Shown piece by piece: positions 10,221-21,401 of a DNA stretch of 39,412 nucleotides. Position 1 is the stretch's first letter; the number at the start of each line of letters is the position of its first letter. Below the pieces are notes generated by a model. That model was not told where the DNA came from. It searched no databases and saw nothing but the letters and a program-made list of their open reading frames with translations. This stretch comes from an uncultured Phycisphaerae bacterium (GTDB taxonomy: Bacteria; Planctomycetota; Phycisphaerae; UBA1845; PWPN01): contig CALLOB010000131.1 of NCBI GenBank assembly GCA_938005315.1, positions 1 to 39,412 on the forward strand, in the 5' to 3' direction. The position numbers and the translations under genes were made by a program.

Positions 10221-11129
10221 TCAGGTCGCGGCCGGCGACGCCGCCCGGCGCCGCGCGTCGCGCACCCAGCGCGGCACCAGCCAGACGGCCATCGCCGCCA
10301 CCGTCAGGGCCGCGCCGGCGGTCATGAACCGGTCGGCGACGATGCTGTAGCGACCGGCCCGGGGGTCGTATTTCAGGCAATACAGCAGCACGTGATCGAC
10401 CGTCGAGCCGATCTTGCCCTCGGAAGCCTCGACCAGCGAGAGCCGCAGCGTCCGGGGGTTGAACTGCACGCCGTAAAGGTAGCGGGACACCCGCCCGTCG
10501 GGCGTGCAGATCACGATGGCCGCGGCGTGGGCGAACTGCTTCTCGCGCTCGACCCAGCGGTAGCGGAAGCCGATCGCATCGGTCAGCCGGATGATGCTTT
10601 CTGCCGGGCCGGTCAGAAAATGCCAGCCGGCGGCGGCTTCCGGCCGCTCCATGGCCTTGAGGTAGTTCTGCTTCTTGAGCCGGGCCAGGGCCGGGGTCTC
10701 GCGCGGGTCGAAGCTGACCGTCACGACCTCGTAGGCCTGCCCCGGCGTCCAGTCCAGGGCCTTCATGGCCTCCATCTGGCCGTTGAGGATCAGCCCGCAG
10801 AGCATCGGGCAGCCGTAGTAGACCGTGGTCAGCAGTACCGGCCGCTCGCCCCTGAAATAGTCGCCCAGCCGCACCCGCCGGCCGTCCTCGTCCAGAAACT
10901 CCAGCTCCAGCGGCAGCCGGTCGCCGAGCTTCTCCTCGATGCCCACGCCGGCCAGTTCCTCCACCGGCTGGCTGGCCGGCTCGGGGATGGTGATCGGCTG
11001 GGGGGCCTGGGCCGGCGCCCGGGCCGCCGGCGACAGGCAGGCGGCCAGAACACCCAGGACGACCGCGCCGCCGCGGAACGGCAGGCGGGAGCCGGCGGGC
11101 GGTCTGGTCCGGCGACGCGATACGGGCAT
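10221..11129 (-). CDS. SCO1/SenC-type copper chaperone for the CuA site
   Basis: The protein delivers copper to the CuA centre of subunit II on the outer side of the membrane. It has an N-terminal signal or anchor (residues 20-40), a thioredoxin-like domain with the copper motif Cys107-Pro-Met-Leu-Cys111, a distal His in the [20 protein letters not shown] block, and a C-terminal hydrophobic segment [20 protein letters not shown] that should anchor it. Many SCO proteins have only the N-terminal anchor, so two anchors are notable; C-terminally anchored forms are known from act-cox clusters. I prefer the ATG at 11129, with AGAAG six bases upstream; an ATG two codons earlier (11135) is equally in frame. 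Confidence 0.92.
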   Translation of the reverse strand: MPVSRRRTRPPAGSRLPFRGGAVVLGVLAACLSPAARAPAQAPQPITIPEPASQPVEELAGVGIEEKLGDRLPLELEFLDEDGRRVRLGDYFRGERPVLLTTVYYGCPMLCGLILNGQMEAMKALDWTPGQAYEVVTVSFDPRETPALARLKKQNYLKAMERPEAAAGWHFLTGPAESIIRLTDAIGFRYRWVEREKQFAHAAAIVICTPDGRVSRYLYGVQFNPRTLRLSLVEASEGKIGSTVDHVLLYCLKYDPRAGRYSIVADRFMTAGAALTVAAMAVWLVPRWVRDARRRAASPAAT

Positions 11130-11145
11130 GCACATCTTCTGGCAC

Positions 11146-11460
11146 TCAACCGGGCCGCGTGGCGGCCTGTCGCACATACTGCTGGATCGCCAGATCGATC
11201 GGGACGGCCACCCTCAGCCGGTCGCGATCCGCCCAGCGGAAGCTGTTGAGTTCGGCCTGCTGGGCGGTCCGCAGGTCCGCCAGCTCCCAGATCGGCGGGG
11301 CGATCTGCTTGGCGGCGATTTCCCGCTCCTGGAGATTGTAATAGTACGCCTGGGCGACGGCCACGATCTCGGCCAGCAGGATGACCGCGACGACGCCCAG
11401 CACCGCGATCGCGGCGATGTTCAGCTGCCCGGGGTTGCGTGAGCTCTCGTCGCCGTGCAC
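11146..11460 (-). CDS. Small single-helix membrane protein between actF and the SCO gene
   Basis: I do not recognise a named family. The 104-residue protein starts with GTG (GAGG six bases upstream) 15 bases after actF and ends 16 bases before the SCO start. It has one N-terminal helix, about residues 14-38 (LNIAAIAVLGVVAVILLAEI), and then a soluble tail of about 65 residues with YYYNLQEREIAAKQIAPPIWELADL and a C-terminal AIQQYV helix, which should lie outside the membrane. It has no cysteines and no haem motif. The position inside a tight respiratory operon makes an accessory subunit or assembly factor of alternative complex III or of the oxidase likely. Base composition and codon use match the neighbours. 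Confidence 0.8.
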   Translation of the reverse strand: MHGDESSRNPGQLNIAAIAVLGVVAVILLAEIVAVAQAYYYNLQEREIAAKQIAPPIWELADLRTAQQAELNSFRWADRDRLRVAVPIDLAIQQYVRQAATRPG

Positions 11461-11475
11461 GTCGCGCCTCGCCGT

Positions 11476-12840
11476 TCAGGGGTTGTGGAAAGCCAGCGAT
11501 TCCGGCAGCCGGGGGTCGCGCGCCGCCAGCAGGCTCCGGCCGGAAGCCAGCCGCAACAGGCCGGCGATGAACAGCCCGATCAGTCCCGCCGAGCAGCCGA
11601 TCTCCGCCAGGGCCGGCGGCCACGCGGCCGCGGGGGCCTCGGGCATCACCAACCAGTAGAGGTCCAGCCAGTGCATCGCCAGCAGCCAGGCCGCCCAGCC
11701 CCCCAGCATCGCCCGGCTGCGCTTGGCATGCCGGGACAGAAGCCCGGCGAACGGCAGCACGAAGTGCCCCAGCAGCAGCACCAGGGCGACGGCCGACCAG
11801 GCGTTGGGCTCGGCGGTGGAGGCCCCGCGGCGGGCGAACCAGGCGGTCTCCTCCGGAAGGTTGCCGTACCAGATGAGCATGTACTGGCTGAAGGCGATGT
11901 AGCCCCAGAAGAACACGAACGCGAACAGCAGTTTGCCCAGATCGTGATAGTGCTCGACGGTGACGCTCGCCCGCAGCAGGCCCAGCCGCTGCAGCAGCAT
12001 CAATCCGAGGATCAGCACCGCCAGGAAACCGACCACCGATCCCGCGAAATAATAGACCCCGAAGATGGTGCTGAACCAGTGGGCGTCCAGCGACATCAGC
12101 AGGTCGAACGCCGCAAACGTCACCGTCAGCCCGAACAGCAGCGTCATCGCCCCGCTGGGGTACTGCAGGCGCAGCGTCAGCCTCGGGTCGCCGGAAGCGT
12201 CCTGCTCGGTCGAGCGGGCCAGGAGAAACCACCCGCAGACCGCCCAGATCGCCAGGTACGCCGCCCAGCGGGCCAGGAAGAACGGGCCGTTGAGCCAGGG
12301 GCGCTTCTTGAGCGTCAGCTCGTCCAGGCCGCCATGGGCGTCGTGGTCGTGGCCGTCGGCTTGAGCGGCGCTGCCGCCGGCCCGGGGCGGTTCGGTCGGC
12401 TCGGCGGCCCGGGCGGCCGGCAGAAGCGGCGAGCCCCGCGCGTGGGCCTCCTGCGTCACGTGGAGCGGCCGGGCCCAGCGGTACAGCAGCCCGCTGCCGC
12501 CGGCCACGGTGCCGGCGATCGGCAGAAAGGCCACGATCAGCACGCCGAAGTTGGCCGCCAGGATCTCGGCCGGCCGGCGGACGACAACGCTCCATCCGGC
12601 GCGGGTGAGGTGCTGGATCAGCACGAAGAACAGCGCCCCCAGCGACAGGCTGAGCACGAAGGCGAAGGCCTGCACGTACGCCAGCCAGAAGCGGCGCATG
12701 CCGTCGGCCGAGCCGCGGCTCAGCAGGAATACGGCGGCCACCAGGAATCCGCCGGCCACGGCCGGGATCGCCGGCGAGACCGGAAACGGCAGGGTGTGCC
12801 GGTCCTGGCCGGGCTGCGTGTTGTGCGGCTGATGAGTCAT
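11476..12840 (-). CDS. actF: Alternative complex III subunit ActF (membrane subunit)
   Basis: ActF is an integral membrane subunit of alternative complex III, related to ActC/NrfD, and helps form the membrane arm of this quinol:electron-acceptor oxidoreductase. The 454-residue protein has about ten hydrophobic helices. Visible family features are AYVQAFAFVLSLSLGALFFV near the N-terminus, a hydrophilic loop with a His/Asp-rich DGHDHDAHGG patch (about residue 160-170), and FWGYIAFSQYMLIWYGNLPEE, a strongly conserved ActF motif. The position after actE and before the small membrane protein matches the standard order of act operons. The ATG starts 63 bases after the end of actE. Confidence 0.93.
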   Translation of the reverse strand: MTHQPHNTQPGQDRHTLPFPVSPAIPAVAGGFLVAAVFLLSRGSADGMRRFWLAYVQAFAFVLSLSLGALFFVLIQHLTRAGWSVVVRRPAEILAANFGVLIVAFLPIAGTVAGGSGLLYRWARPLHVTQEAHARGSPLLPAARAAEPTEPPRAGGSAAQADGHDHDAHGGLDELTLKKRPWLNGPFFLARWAAYLAIWAVCGWFLLARSTEQDASGDPRLTLRLQYPSGAMTLLFGLTVTFAAFDLLMSLDAHWFSTIFGVYYFAGSVVGFLAVLILGLMLLQRLGLLRASVTVEHYHDLGKLLFAFVFFWGYIAFSQYMLIWYGNLPEETAWFARRGASTAEPNAWSAVALVLLLGHFVLPFAGLLSRHAKRSRAMLGGWAAWLLAMHWLDLYWLVMPEAPAAAWPPALAEIGCSAGLIGLFIAGLLRLASGRSLLAARDPRLPESLAFHNP

Positions 12841-12903
12841 ATGTTCATGCGGCCGGGCAAGTCGGGCCCGGCCTCCGTGATCTCGTCCGGTCGCGCCGGC
12901 CGG

Positions 12904-13557
12904 CTATCTCAATCCCGGCCGCTGCTCGAGCGGCACCATCTCCAGTGGCGCGTCGCTGCGCAGCTGCAGCGCCCGCACATAGGCCACGATCGCCCACCGG
13001 TCCTCCACCGGAATCTGGCCGCCGTAGGCCGGCATGTTGCGGATGCCGTGGGCGATGGTGTTGTAGATGTGCCCGTCGGGCCGCTCGCGGACCTGCTCCG
13101 ACAGCAGCGAGGTCGGCGGAATCCACCGCGGCTCCTCGAGCTTGACCGCCCGCAGGTGCGTCGGGCCGTTGCCGTCCCCGACCAGCCCGTGACAGGTCGC
13201 GCAGAAGATGTCGTAGCGTTCCCGGCCGCGCCGCACGAAAGCCTCGGTGACCGGCAGGGGCGACCGGTCGATCCATTCGCCGTCGCGCCGACCGGCGGCC
13301 GACACCGCGTCGGCCGTCTCGCCCCGTGCGACGGTGCCGGGCACCCGCGGACGCATCGCCCGCCGGTCGGCGAAGATCCGGGCCAGCGACTGGGGCCGGT
13401 GGGCCGGCTGGTTGTCCATGTCCTGGAAGATCGCGATCCGCGGCGTCGGCGACTTGACCGCCCGGGCCCGCGCGATCAGGGCCAGCGGCAGCCACGACAG
13501 CACCACGCCGACGGCCGCGGCGTAGAGCGCCCATCTCGGCAGCGGCGGGAGACTCAT
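12904..13557 (-). CDS. actE: Alternative complex III subunit ActE (monohaem cytochrome c)
   Basis: ActE is the membrane-anchored monohaem cytochrome c that is thought to pass electrons from the complex to the oxidase or to soluble carriers. The 217-residue protein has an N-terminal helix (about residues 9-31), a linker, and a class I cytochrome c fold with CATCH at 119-123 and a likely Met ligand in IRNMPAYGGQIP. EDRWAIVAYVRALQ is the usual last helix of the domain. The ATG overlaps the actD stop as ATGA, which fixes the start against a longer open frame. No lipobox cysteine is visible near the N-terminus, so it is anchored by the helix. Confidence 0.94.
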   Translation of the reverse strand: MSLPPLPRWALYAAAVGVVLSWLPLALIARARAVKSPTPRIAIFQDMDNQPAHRPQSLARIFADRRAMRPRVPGTVARGETADAVSAAGRRDGEWIDRSPLPVTEAFVRRGRERYDIFCATCHGLVGDGNGPTHLRAVKLEEPRWIPPTSLLSEQVRERPDGHIYNTIAHGIRNMPAYGGQIPVEDRWAIVAYVRALQLRSDAPLEMVPLEQRPGLR

Positions 13558-14159
13558 GGCGGACCCTCCGCAACCTCTTCGACGGCCGCGGCCCCCAGCG
13601 ACCGCAGGAACTCCGCCGCGGCGCGGCGGTCGAAGCGCGGGTCGCGCGCCTCGATGACGATGAAGAACCGGTCGGTCGTCGCACGGGCGAAACGCTCGCT
13701 GGCGAACAGAGGGTGATGCAGCCGGGGCAGCCGGTTGAGCCCCAGCATGCCCAGCACCGTGCCCAGGGCCGCCAGCAGGACGGTGGTCTCGAAGACCACC
13801 GGGATGTTGGCCGGCAGCGAGAAGACCGGCTTGCCGCTGATCATGAACGGATAACCGCGCAGGAACGAGGGCATGAAGGCCAGGTCGGAGGCATTCGTGT
13901 ACCAGGCGAGCTTCAGCCCCCCGATCAGGCCGCACAGCCCGGCGATCAGGGCGATCAGCGGCAGTCGCGTACGGCGGGCGCCCATGGCCTCATCCAGCCC
14001 GTGCACCGGGAAGGGGCTGTGGGCGTCCCAGCGCGTGTAGCCCTTCTGACGCACCGCGGCCGCCGCCCGCGCCAGCGCGGCCGGATCGTCGAACTCGGCC
14101 AGCAGCCCGTAAAGAACGGGCTCCGCCGGCGGCCGGGATGTCGAAACCTCGACGCTCAT
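13554..14159 (-). CDS. actD: Alternative complex III subunit ActD (DUF3341)
   Basis: ActD is a peripheral subunit with two membrane helices that sits at the cytoplasmic side of the complex. This 201-residue protein has the DUF3341 pattern: LYGLLAEFDDPAALARAA near the N-terminus, then GYTRWDAHSPFPVHGLDEAM, a helix RLPLIALIAGLCGLIGGL, a loop with YPFMISGKPVFSLPANIPV, and a second helix. The C-terminal part, DRFFIVIEARDPRFD and LRSLGA, resembles a ferredoxin-like alpha/beta fold. It contains no cofactor-binding motif. The ATG is 69 bases after the actC stop, a longer gap than at the neighbouring junctions. Confidence 0.95.
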   Translation of the reverse strand: MSVEVSTSRPPAEPVLYGLLAEFDDPAALARAAAAVRQKGYTRWDAHSPFPVHGLDEAMGARRTRLPLIALIAGLCGLIGGLKLAWYTNASDLAFMPSFLRGYPFMISGKPVFSLPANIPVVFETTVLLAALGTVLGMLGLNRLPRLHHPLFASERFARATTDRFFIVIEARDPRFDRRAAAEFLRSLGAAAVEEVAEGPP

Positions 14160-14228
14160 CCGTTTTCGCGGCCACTCCCGGGCCGCGCCTCGTGCCCCGC
14201 GCGGGTCTCCATGACGCCTTCCGATGCC

Positions 14229-15647
<1,419 letters not shown>

Positions 15648-15648
15648 C

Positions 15649-18600
15649 TCAGGCATGCTCCTTGATCGCCCCATGACCGGCCGGGGCGTCCGTCGGCAGC
15701 GGGTGCCGCACCTTCGCAAGGTAACGCGTCCGCACCCGCAGGTTGAGCTCGTCCAGCAGCGTGTAGGCCCGCGGGTGATCCTGCAGGGCCCGCACCCGGC
15801 TGGCCGGGTCGTTCAGATCGCCGAACACGATGGCCTGCGTCGGGCAGGCCTGAGCGCAGGCCGGGATCACCTCGCCGTCGGTCAGGCCACGCTGCTGCCG
15901 CCGGGCGGCGATCCTGGCCGCCTGGATGCGCTGCACGCAGAAGGTGCACTTCTCCATCACCCCGCGCATCCGCACGGTGACGTCCGGGTTGAAACCCAGC
16001 TTGCGGACGTCGTCGATCTCCGCCTTCTGCTGGCTGTCGGGCATCCCGAACCACGGCCGCGGGCCGCTGCGCGGCGGCTTGGAGTGATAGTCCAGGTAGT
16101 TGTAGCGCCGCACCTTGAACGGGCAGTTGTTCGAGCAGTAGCGCGTCCCGATGCAGCGGTTGTACACCATGGTGTTGAGGCCTTCGGTGTCGTGCACCGT
16201 GGCCGCCACCGGGCAGACCTGCTCGCAGGGGGCGTTCTCGCAGTGATGGCAGGTCAGCGGCTGATGCGCCACCGGCGGGCTGGGGGCCGCGGGATCGCCG
16301 CGGAAGTACCGGTCCACGCGCAGCCAGTGCATCTCCCGGCCGCGCAGGACCTCGTCCCGGCCGACCACCGGCACGTTGTTCTCCGCCTGGCAGGCGATCG
16401 CGCAGGCGTTGCAGCCGATACAGACGTTCAGGTCGATGACCATCCCCCAGCGGTGGCCGTCGTAGGCGGCCGGATCCTCCCAGAGCCGGACGTCCGGCAC
16501 GGGGTGAGCGGCCTTCCGGGCGAACTGCGGATCGGCGGCGTACTCCTCCAGCACGCCCTCGCGGACCAGCGTGCCGACGCGCCGCTCGCGCTCCGCGGCT
16601 CCCAGGCGGTCGATGGCATGATGGTCCTGTGTCAGCGCCAGCCGGTGTGTCCGGCCGGTCCGCGAGATCTCCGCCGCGGCGCTCCACAGTCCGCCGCAGG
16701 TCCGCAGACGCCCCGCGTCCGCCCCGACGCCGCTGCCGACCGGTCCGGCGGCCGTGCGGCCTCCGCCCAGCGCCAGGGCGACCACGCCGGCCGGCTGGCC
16801 CGGCATGACGCAGGCGGGAATCTCCAGCGTTGCCCCGCCGCAGCGGATCGCCACCACGTCGCCCTGAGCGATGCCCAGTCGCGCGGCATCGGCCACCGAG
16901 ATCATCGCCGCGTTGTCCCAGGTCAGCGTGCTCATCGGGTCCGGCGTTTCCTGCAACCAGGCGTTGTGGGCGAAACGGCCGTCATGCACGCGGGCGTCGC
17001 CGCGGAACACGACCGTCGTCGCCGCGGGATTCGCGCCCGGCTCGACGGACACGCCGCGGAGTTCACGCAGCGCCGCCGCCACGGCCTCGGACGACGCGGC
17101 GGCCTCCACCGGCCGCGACGCGCTGCCGTCGAGGAAGCCGTCGTGCAGCACGCGCCGCCAGGCGCTCTCGAAATCCCCCGCCGGCAGGAGCGTCGCGAAC
17201 GTCCGCCGCACGATCTCCGGGCCGTCGGCAGGATCCTCCAGCAGCAGCGCCAGAAGCTCGATCACCGTTCGCCCGTCGTACAGCGGCCGGATCATCGGCT
17301 GCAGGGACGTGATCGTGCCGTCCCATGTGCGGGCGTCGCCCCAGGACTCCAGGTCGTGGGCCTGCGGAAGGTGCCACCGGCATCCCAGCGCGGTCTCATC
17401 CTCATAGACGCCCAGGTGGATGCTCGTCGCCACGCGGGCCAGGGCGGCGGGGAAGTCCAGGTCCGCCGGCGCATCGTAGACCGGGTTGCCGCCGAGAATC
17501 ACCAGCGTGCCGACCTGACCGGAGTTCATCGCCTCGACGAGCGAGCGCAGGCTCCCGGTCTGCGACGACGACTCGGCGCACGGGTCCTCGATCAACACGA
17601 TCGTCCTGCCGACGGCGTCCAGACGGGCGTTGATCGCATGACACAGCACATGGACCTCCGGCGGAAGCGAAGGCCCGGCCGCCACCACCGCCCGCCCCGG
17701 ATGAGCGCCCAGATCCGCCGCCAGCCGCTCGATCCATGCCGCCTGCTCGCCCGGATGCATTCCGGGCGGCGCCTCGGCGCCCGGCACGCCCAGCCTTCCG
17801 GCCAGCGCCGCGACCAGCAGGGCGATGTCCCGCGGCGAGGCCGGCAGACGGTGATCGGCCGCGGCTCCGGTGAGGCTGTAGCCGCTCTCGATCACGTGCA
17901 GGCGGTTCATCCGCCCCTGATCCGCCGAACGCCGTCCGGCCGCCCAGTCGCGGGCGTGCCGCGACGCATCGGGATGCTGCCCGAGAATGTCGGCGTCGAA
18001 ACAGGCGATGACGTCGGCCTGATCCAGCCGCAACTGCGTCCGCAGGACGCGGCCGAACGCGCGTCGCGCGCCTTCGCGCTCGTGATCGCGATTCAGCGAT
18101 TCCCAGACGTGCCAGCGGGCCTGCGGAAAGGCCTCCTGAATCCGCGTTCGCATCGCGGCCACGCTCGGCGAACTCGTTTCGCGGCCCAGGAAAGCCAGGC
18201 CCGCGCCGCCGGCGGTTCGCAAGGCCGCAAAATGCGGGCGACAGAAGGCTTCGAAATCCTCATGGCGCCGCGCCTCGCGGCGGCCGGCGACCCCCTCCAC
18301 GCGCCGCGTCGGAAACCGGCTGCGATGCGGGTCGTACAGGTCCAGGACGCAGGCCTGGGCGAAAACGCCGGCCGGTGCCCCGGCGGGATGCTCGAGATTG
18401 CCCTCGACCTTGATCGGCCGCCCGTCGTAACACGTCACCAGCAGCGGCTGGGCGACTCCGCCGAGTTCCATGGCCGTGGCGTAGCGCTCGGTGCGGCCCG
18501 GAACCCGCCCCGGCGGCCGATGGGCATAGGGGACCAGCTTCTCCTCGGGCCAGCGGCGGCAGCCGGACGCGCCGGCCAGCGCCAGCGACGCGGCCATGAT

Positions 18601-18744
18601 CTGCAGCATCCGCCGCCGCGTCGGCCCGTCGGGTCTGTCGGCCGGCTGGGGAAACTCGGCCTCCAGAAAGGCCCGGAATTCCGGCGTGCCGGCCAGTTCG
18701 CCGAGGCTGCGCCAGTAGATCGCTTCGCCGCGCTGCGGTTTCAT
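15649..18744 (-). CDS. actB: Alternative complex III subunit ActB (molybdoenzyme-like plus iron-sulfur domains)
   Basis: ActB is the large peripheral subunit that receives electrons from quinol. The 1031-residue protein has a twin-arginine-like signal with a lipobox ([20 protein letters not shown]), so it should be exported folded and lipidated. Residues to about 740 form a molybdopterin-oxidoreductase-like domain; as in other ActB proteins, this domain is expected to lack the metal cofactor. The C-terminal part carries cysteine clusters for [4Fe-4S]/[3Fe-4S] centres: [34 protein letters not shown] and CTFC, then CAQACP. The usual act fusion of ActB1 and ActB2 is intact. The ATG overlaps the actA stop as ATGA, so the upstream 80 codons of the open frame are not part of it. 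Confidence 0.96.
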   Translation of the reverse strand: MKPQRGEAIYWRSLGELAGTPEFRAFLEAEFPQPADRPDGPTRRRMLQIMAASLALAGASGCRRWPEEKLVPYAHRPPGRVPGRTERYATAMELGGVAQPLLVTCYDGRPIKVEGNLEHPAGAPAGVFAQACVLDLYDPHRSRFPTRRVEGVAGRREARRHEDFEAFCRPHFAALRTAGGAGLAFLGRETSSPSVAAMRTRIQEAFPQARWHVWESLNRDHEREGARRAFGRVLRTQLRLDQADVIACFDADILGQHPDASRHARDWAAGRRSADQGRMNRLHVIESGYSLTGAAADHRLPASPRDIALLVAALAGRLGVPGAEAPPGMHPGEQAAWIERLAADLGAHPGRAVVAAGPSLPPEVHVLCHAINARLDAVGRTIVLIEDPCAESSSQTGSLRSLVEAMNSGQVGTLVILGGNPVYDAPADLDFPAALARVATSIHLGVYEDETALGCRWHLPQAHDLESWGDARTWDGTITSLQPMIRPLYDGRTVIELLALLLEDPADGPEIVRRTFATLLPAGDFESAWRRVLHDGFLDGSASRPVEAAASSEAVAAALRELRGVSVEPGANPAATTVVFRGDARVHDGRFAHNAWLQETPDPMSTLTWDNAAMISVADAARLGIAQGDVVAIRCGGATLEIPACVMPGQPAGVVALALGGGRTAAGPVGSGVGADAGRLRTCGGLWSAAAEISRTGRTHRLALTQDHHAIDRLGAAERERRVGTLVREGVLEEYAADPQFARKAAHPVPDVRLWEDPAAYDGHRWGMVIDLNVCIGCNACAIACQAENNVPVVGRDEVLRGREMHWLRVDRYFRGDPAAPSPPVAHQPLTCHHCENAPCEQVCPVAATVHDTEGLNTMVYNRCIGTRYCSNNCPFKVRRYNYLDYHSKPPRSGPRPWFGMPDSQQKAEIDDVRKLGFNPDVTVRMRGVMEKCTFCVQRIQAARIAARRQQRGLTDGEVIPACAQACPTQAIVFGDLNDPASRVRALQDHPRAYTLLDELNLRVRTRYLAKVRHPLPTDAPAGHGAIKEHA

Positions 18745-19418
18745 CGATGGCACACCGAACAGTTCGTCAGGTACTTGTGATCCCGGATGTTGTAAAGGGC
18801 CTTGAGCCGCAGGCCCTGCTCGAGAGCGTCGCCCTCGGGCAGCCAGTCCATCTCGGTGACGCGCTCGACCGGCCTGAGATTCCGCTCGGGGTGGCGGTGG
18901 CATTCCAGGCACCAGCTCATGCTCAGCGTGTGGACCTGCCATACGACCTCCATGCGGTCCACGCGTCCGTGGCAGGACACGCACCCGACACCCTTGTTCA
19001 CGTGGGCGCTGTGGTCGAAGTAGGCGAAGTCCGGCAGGTCATGAACCTTGATCCACTCCACCGGCATGCCCGTGGCATGGCTCTCGCGCACGGCCAGCAG
19101 CCGGGGACTGTCGGACCTGATGTTGGTGTGGCAGTTCATGCAGGTCTGCGTTGGCGGAACGGCCGCGAAAGCCGCCTGCTCGACGGTGTTGTGGCAGTAG
19201 CGGCAGTCCATGCCCAGCTGGCCGACGTGTACCGCGTGGCTGTAGGGCACCGGCTGCGTCGGCATATAACCGATGTCGGTGGTCCGCGGCGTGGCCCCGG
19301 TGCCGACCACGACCGGCACGTACAGTGCCCCGCCCACCACGGCGACGACCAGGGCCGGCAGAAGATAGTTGGTCCAGCGGGGGAAGAGAAAACGGCTCTC
19401 TGGCTGGGCCTGGGACAT
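18741..19418 (-). CDS. actA: Alternative complex III subunit ActA (pentahaem cytochrome c)
   Basis: ActA is the multihaem c-type cytochrome of alternative complex III and faces the periplasm. The 225-residue protein has one N-terminal helix (YLLPALVVAVVGGALYVPVV) and five CxxCH motifs in order: CRYCH, CMNCH, CVSCH, CLECH and CSVCH. The family is usually described as penta- to hexahaem, so five is normal. Extra histidines (YSHAVHVG, FDHSAHV, HTLSMSWC) are candidate distal ligands. It is the first gene of the operon, with a promoter about 160-190 bases upstream. I took the ATG at 19418; a TTG at 19427 is also in frame, and neither has a strong Shine-Dalgarno sequence. Confidence 0.95.
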   Translation of the reverse strand: MSQAQPESRFLFPRWTNYLLPALVVAVVGGALYVPVVVGTGATPRTTDIGYMPTQPVPYSHAVHVGQLGMDCRYCHNTVEQAAFAAVPPTQTCMNCHTNIRSDSPRLLAVRESHATGMPVEWIKVHDLPDFAYFDHSAHVNKGVGCVSCHGRVDRMEVVWQVHTLSMSWCLECHRHPERNLRPVERVTEMDWLPEGDALEQGLRLKALYNIRDHKYLTNCSVCHR

Positions 19419-19579
19419 AGGCAACAAGCGCCGTGGAAGCCGGACGTCGGCGGGCAGTCCCGCCCATCAACCGGCGCCGGCCCGCGGAAAGCGGGAGCTG
19501 ATCCGGGCACCGGTTGCCATCGCATGAGAAGTCTCGCCTCCGACGTTCGCCGGGGACGCACTCTCGTCACGCGGGGCGA

Positions 19580-19608
19580 AGTATAGCAACCGGATACACC
19601 GGCCACAA
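19580..19608 (-). promoter_or_regulatory. Sigma70-type promoter of the act-cox operon
   Basis: Read on the minus strand, TTGTGG (19608-19603) and TATACT (19585-19580) are separated by exactly 17 bases. Transcription would start near 19573 and give a leader of about 155 bases before actA. No equally good pair lies nearer to the gene. No internal promoter is needed to explain the rest of the cluster, whose gaps are short or overlapping. Confidence 0.55.
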
Positions 19609-19803
19609 GCCCGCCCACGCCGCTGCAGGCCCGGCGGTGTCGGCCTGTCCTGCATCCACGTCCCGCATCCACGGATCCGCTGCCGCGCCGCGTGCGCGGG
19701 CGCCCGCTTCCGGATCGCTCCCGACTGCCGGTCCGCACCTCGCCACCCCCCCCGGCGACAGCCATCCCGCCGCCGGCCGTGTCCCACGGACGACTGCGCA
19801 CGC

Positions 19804-19834
19804 TTTTCAAAAGACCGCCAGCCATTACAATGGC
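19804..19834 (+). promoter_or_regulatory. Possible promoter with an overlapping palindrome, upstream of the CydA-like pair
   Basis: TTTTCA (19804-19809) is followed after 16 bases by TACAAT (19826-19831). The -10 box is embedded in the perfect inverted repeat GCCATT-AC-AATGGC (19821-19834), so a regulator bound there would block transcription. The start would be near 19838, about 76 bases before the ATG at 19914. The -35 match is modest. Confidence 0.4.
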
Positions 19835-19913
19835 CTGCGCCGTCGCGCGCATGCGGGGTGCATGTCTGAGGACCTGTCGCCCGCGCCGCGTCACGATCCG
19901 CCCGGGCGATGAA

Positions 19914-21401
19914 ATGGATTTCCCCGTCTTTCACCTCGACTGGCTCGGCAACCGCATGCTCATCGCGGCGGTGGCCGTTCTGCACGTGCTGATCAACCAT
20001 TCGATGGCCGTCGGGGCGATTCCCCTGGTGGCGGCCATGGAATGGCTGGGGTACCGCACCGGCGATCGGCGGTGGGACGATCATGCCCGCCGCATCCTGG
20101 GAGTCTGCTTCATCATCACCACCAGTCTGGGGGCCCTGACGGGCGTGGGCATCTGGCTGTCGGCCTCGCTGGTGAACCCCGCGGCCATTGCCAGCCTGAT
20201 CCGGGTGTTTTTCTGGGCGTGGTTCACCGAGTGGATCGTCTTCGTCCTGGAAGTCTGCTTCATTCTGGCCTATTACCTCACCTGGCCCGCCTGGACCGGT
20301 CCGCGTAAGCGGCGCCACCTGGCGATGGGCGCCGCTCTGGCGGCGTTCTCCTGGCTGACGATGGCGATCATCACCGCCATCCTGGGCTTCATGATGGACA
20401 GCGGCGTCTGGCCCGAGCGGCGCAGCCTGCTCAGCGGGATATTCAACCCCCTGTACCTCCCGCAGCTGCTGTTCCGCACACCGGCGGCCATGGTCATGGC
20501 CGGGCTGTTCGCGATGTTCCTGACTCCGTTCCTGCTGGCCCGCCGCGACCCGCTCCGGCCGCGCGTGGTCCGTTTCTGCGGAGCCTGGACGCTGGCCTGG
20601 ACCGGACCGCTGCTGGCCGGCGCGTGGGCCTACTGGCAGGCGGTGCCGGAATCCCTGCTGGCCTCGATGCCCGTGGCCCTGGCGACGCAGGCCCTGGAAC
20701 AGCGGGTCCGGTCCATCGGCTACGCCCTGCTGGCCCTGGCGGCGGTACTGCCGCTGGCGGCCGCCTGGGGTACGTTCGCCCCGCGCACGCTGCCCCGGGT
20801 GGTGCTGCTCCTGCCGTTTGCGGCCGCGGTCGCGCTGATCGGCACCTTCGAGCGCGTCCGCGAGTTCGTCCGCAAGCCCGACGTGATCGCCGGCTACATG
20901 TACGCCAACGGCGTCCGCCGCGCCGACTACCCGCTGCTGGTCGAGCAGGGCCTGCTGCGCCACGCGACCTACGTCGCGGCCCGTGACCCGGCCGCCGATC
21001 CCCACGCCGCCGGCCGCGAGGTGTTCATGCTGGCCTGCACCCGCTGCCATACGACCTCCGGCGTCAACGGCATGACCGCCAAGCTCGCCGGGCTGTACGG
21101 ATCGAAACCCTGGAGCCCGCAGGCCGTGGCCGGCTTCATCGACAGCATGCACCACGTGCGGCCGTTCATGCCGCCGTTCCCCGGAACTCTTCAGGAGCGC
21201 GACGCCCTGGCCGCCTGGCTGGTGAGCCTGCAGACCTCACCGGAGCGGTTGCCCGGGGCCCAGCGCATCGGCCCGATATGGCCGGCACCGGCCTCGGGAC
21301 CCGCTTCGGCGGACATCGTTCCGGCCTCGCCGCCGCGATCAGGCGCGGCGGCCGCGCCGCTCGCGGCCCTCCCGGCCGGCAGAGGAAAGCCGCTGCCATG
21401 A
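19914..21401 (+). CDS. CydA-like b-type membrane cytochrome with a C-terminal cytochrome c domain (first of a pair)
   Basis: The 495-residue protein has about nine hydrophobic helices and looks like a divergent cytochrome bd subunit I. His24 in VLHVLINH is placed like the N-terminal haem ligand of CydA, GALTGVGIW matches a CydA loop motif, AMVMAGL offers a Met in the haem-ligand helix, and FVRKPDVIAGYMYANGV at the end of the membrane part recalls the CydA GRQPW motif. A periplasmic c-type haem follows (CTRCH, 375-379). A Pro/Ala-rich tail ends the protein. There is no CydB, so it is not an ordinary quinol oxidase. The ATG is the first one preceding the conserved region, and the last four bases overlap the next gene. 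The substrate is unknown; transfer between quinone and c-type carriers is my inference. Confidence 0.8.
   Translation: MDFPVFHLDWLGNRMLIAAVAVLHVLINHSMAVGAIPLVAAMEWLGYRTGDRRWDDHARRILGVCFIITTSLGALTGVGIWLSASLVNPAAIASLIRVFFWAWFTEWIVFVLEVCFILAYYLTWPAWTGPRKRRHLAMGAALAAFSWLTMAIITAILGFMMDSGVWPERRSLLSGIFNPLYLPQLLFRTPAAMVMAGLFAMFLTPFLLARRDPLRPRVVRFCGAWTLAWTGPLLAGAWAYWQAVPESLLASMPVALATQALEQRVRSIGYALLALAAVLPLAAAWGTFAPRTLPRVVLLLPFAAAVALIGTFERVREFVRKPDVIAGYMYANGVRRADYPLLVEQGLLRHATYVAARDPAADPHAAGREVFMLACTRCHTTSGVNGMTAKLAGLYGSKPWSPQAVAGFIDSMHHVRPFMPPFPGTLQERDALAAWLVSLQTSPERLPGAQRIGPIWPAPASGPASADIVPASPPRSGAAAAPLAALPAGRGKPLP

Larger units (their letters stand above)
19419..19913 (-). other. Divergent intergenic region between the act-cox operon and the CydA-like pair
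   Basis: About 495 bases carry no convincing gene. The region holds the act operon promoter (19580-19608, minus), a weaker plus-strand promoter for the CydA-like pair (19804-19831), a perfect 6-base-arm inverted repeat GCCATTACAATGGC at 19821-19834 over that second -10 box, and a C8 run at 19746-19753. Its position makes it the natural place for joint control of both respiratory units. Confidence 0.6.

Noticed and set aside
15649..18744. Idea that ActB is an active molybdoenzyme
   Set aside because: Known ActB proteins do not bind molybdenum, and the act context explains the gene fully. I see no argument for a catalytic metal site here.
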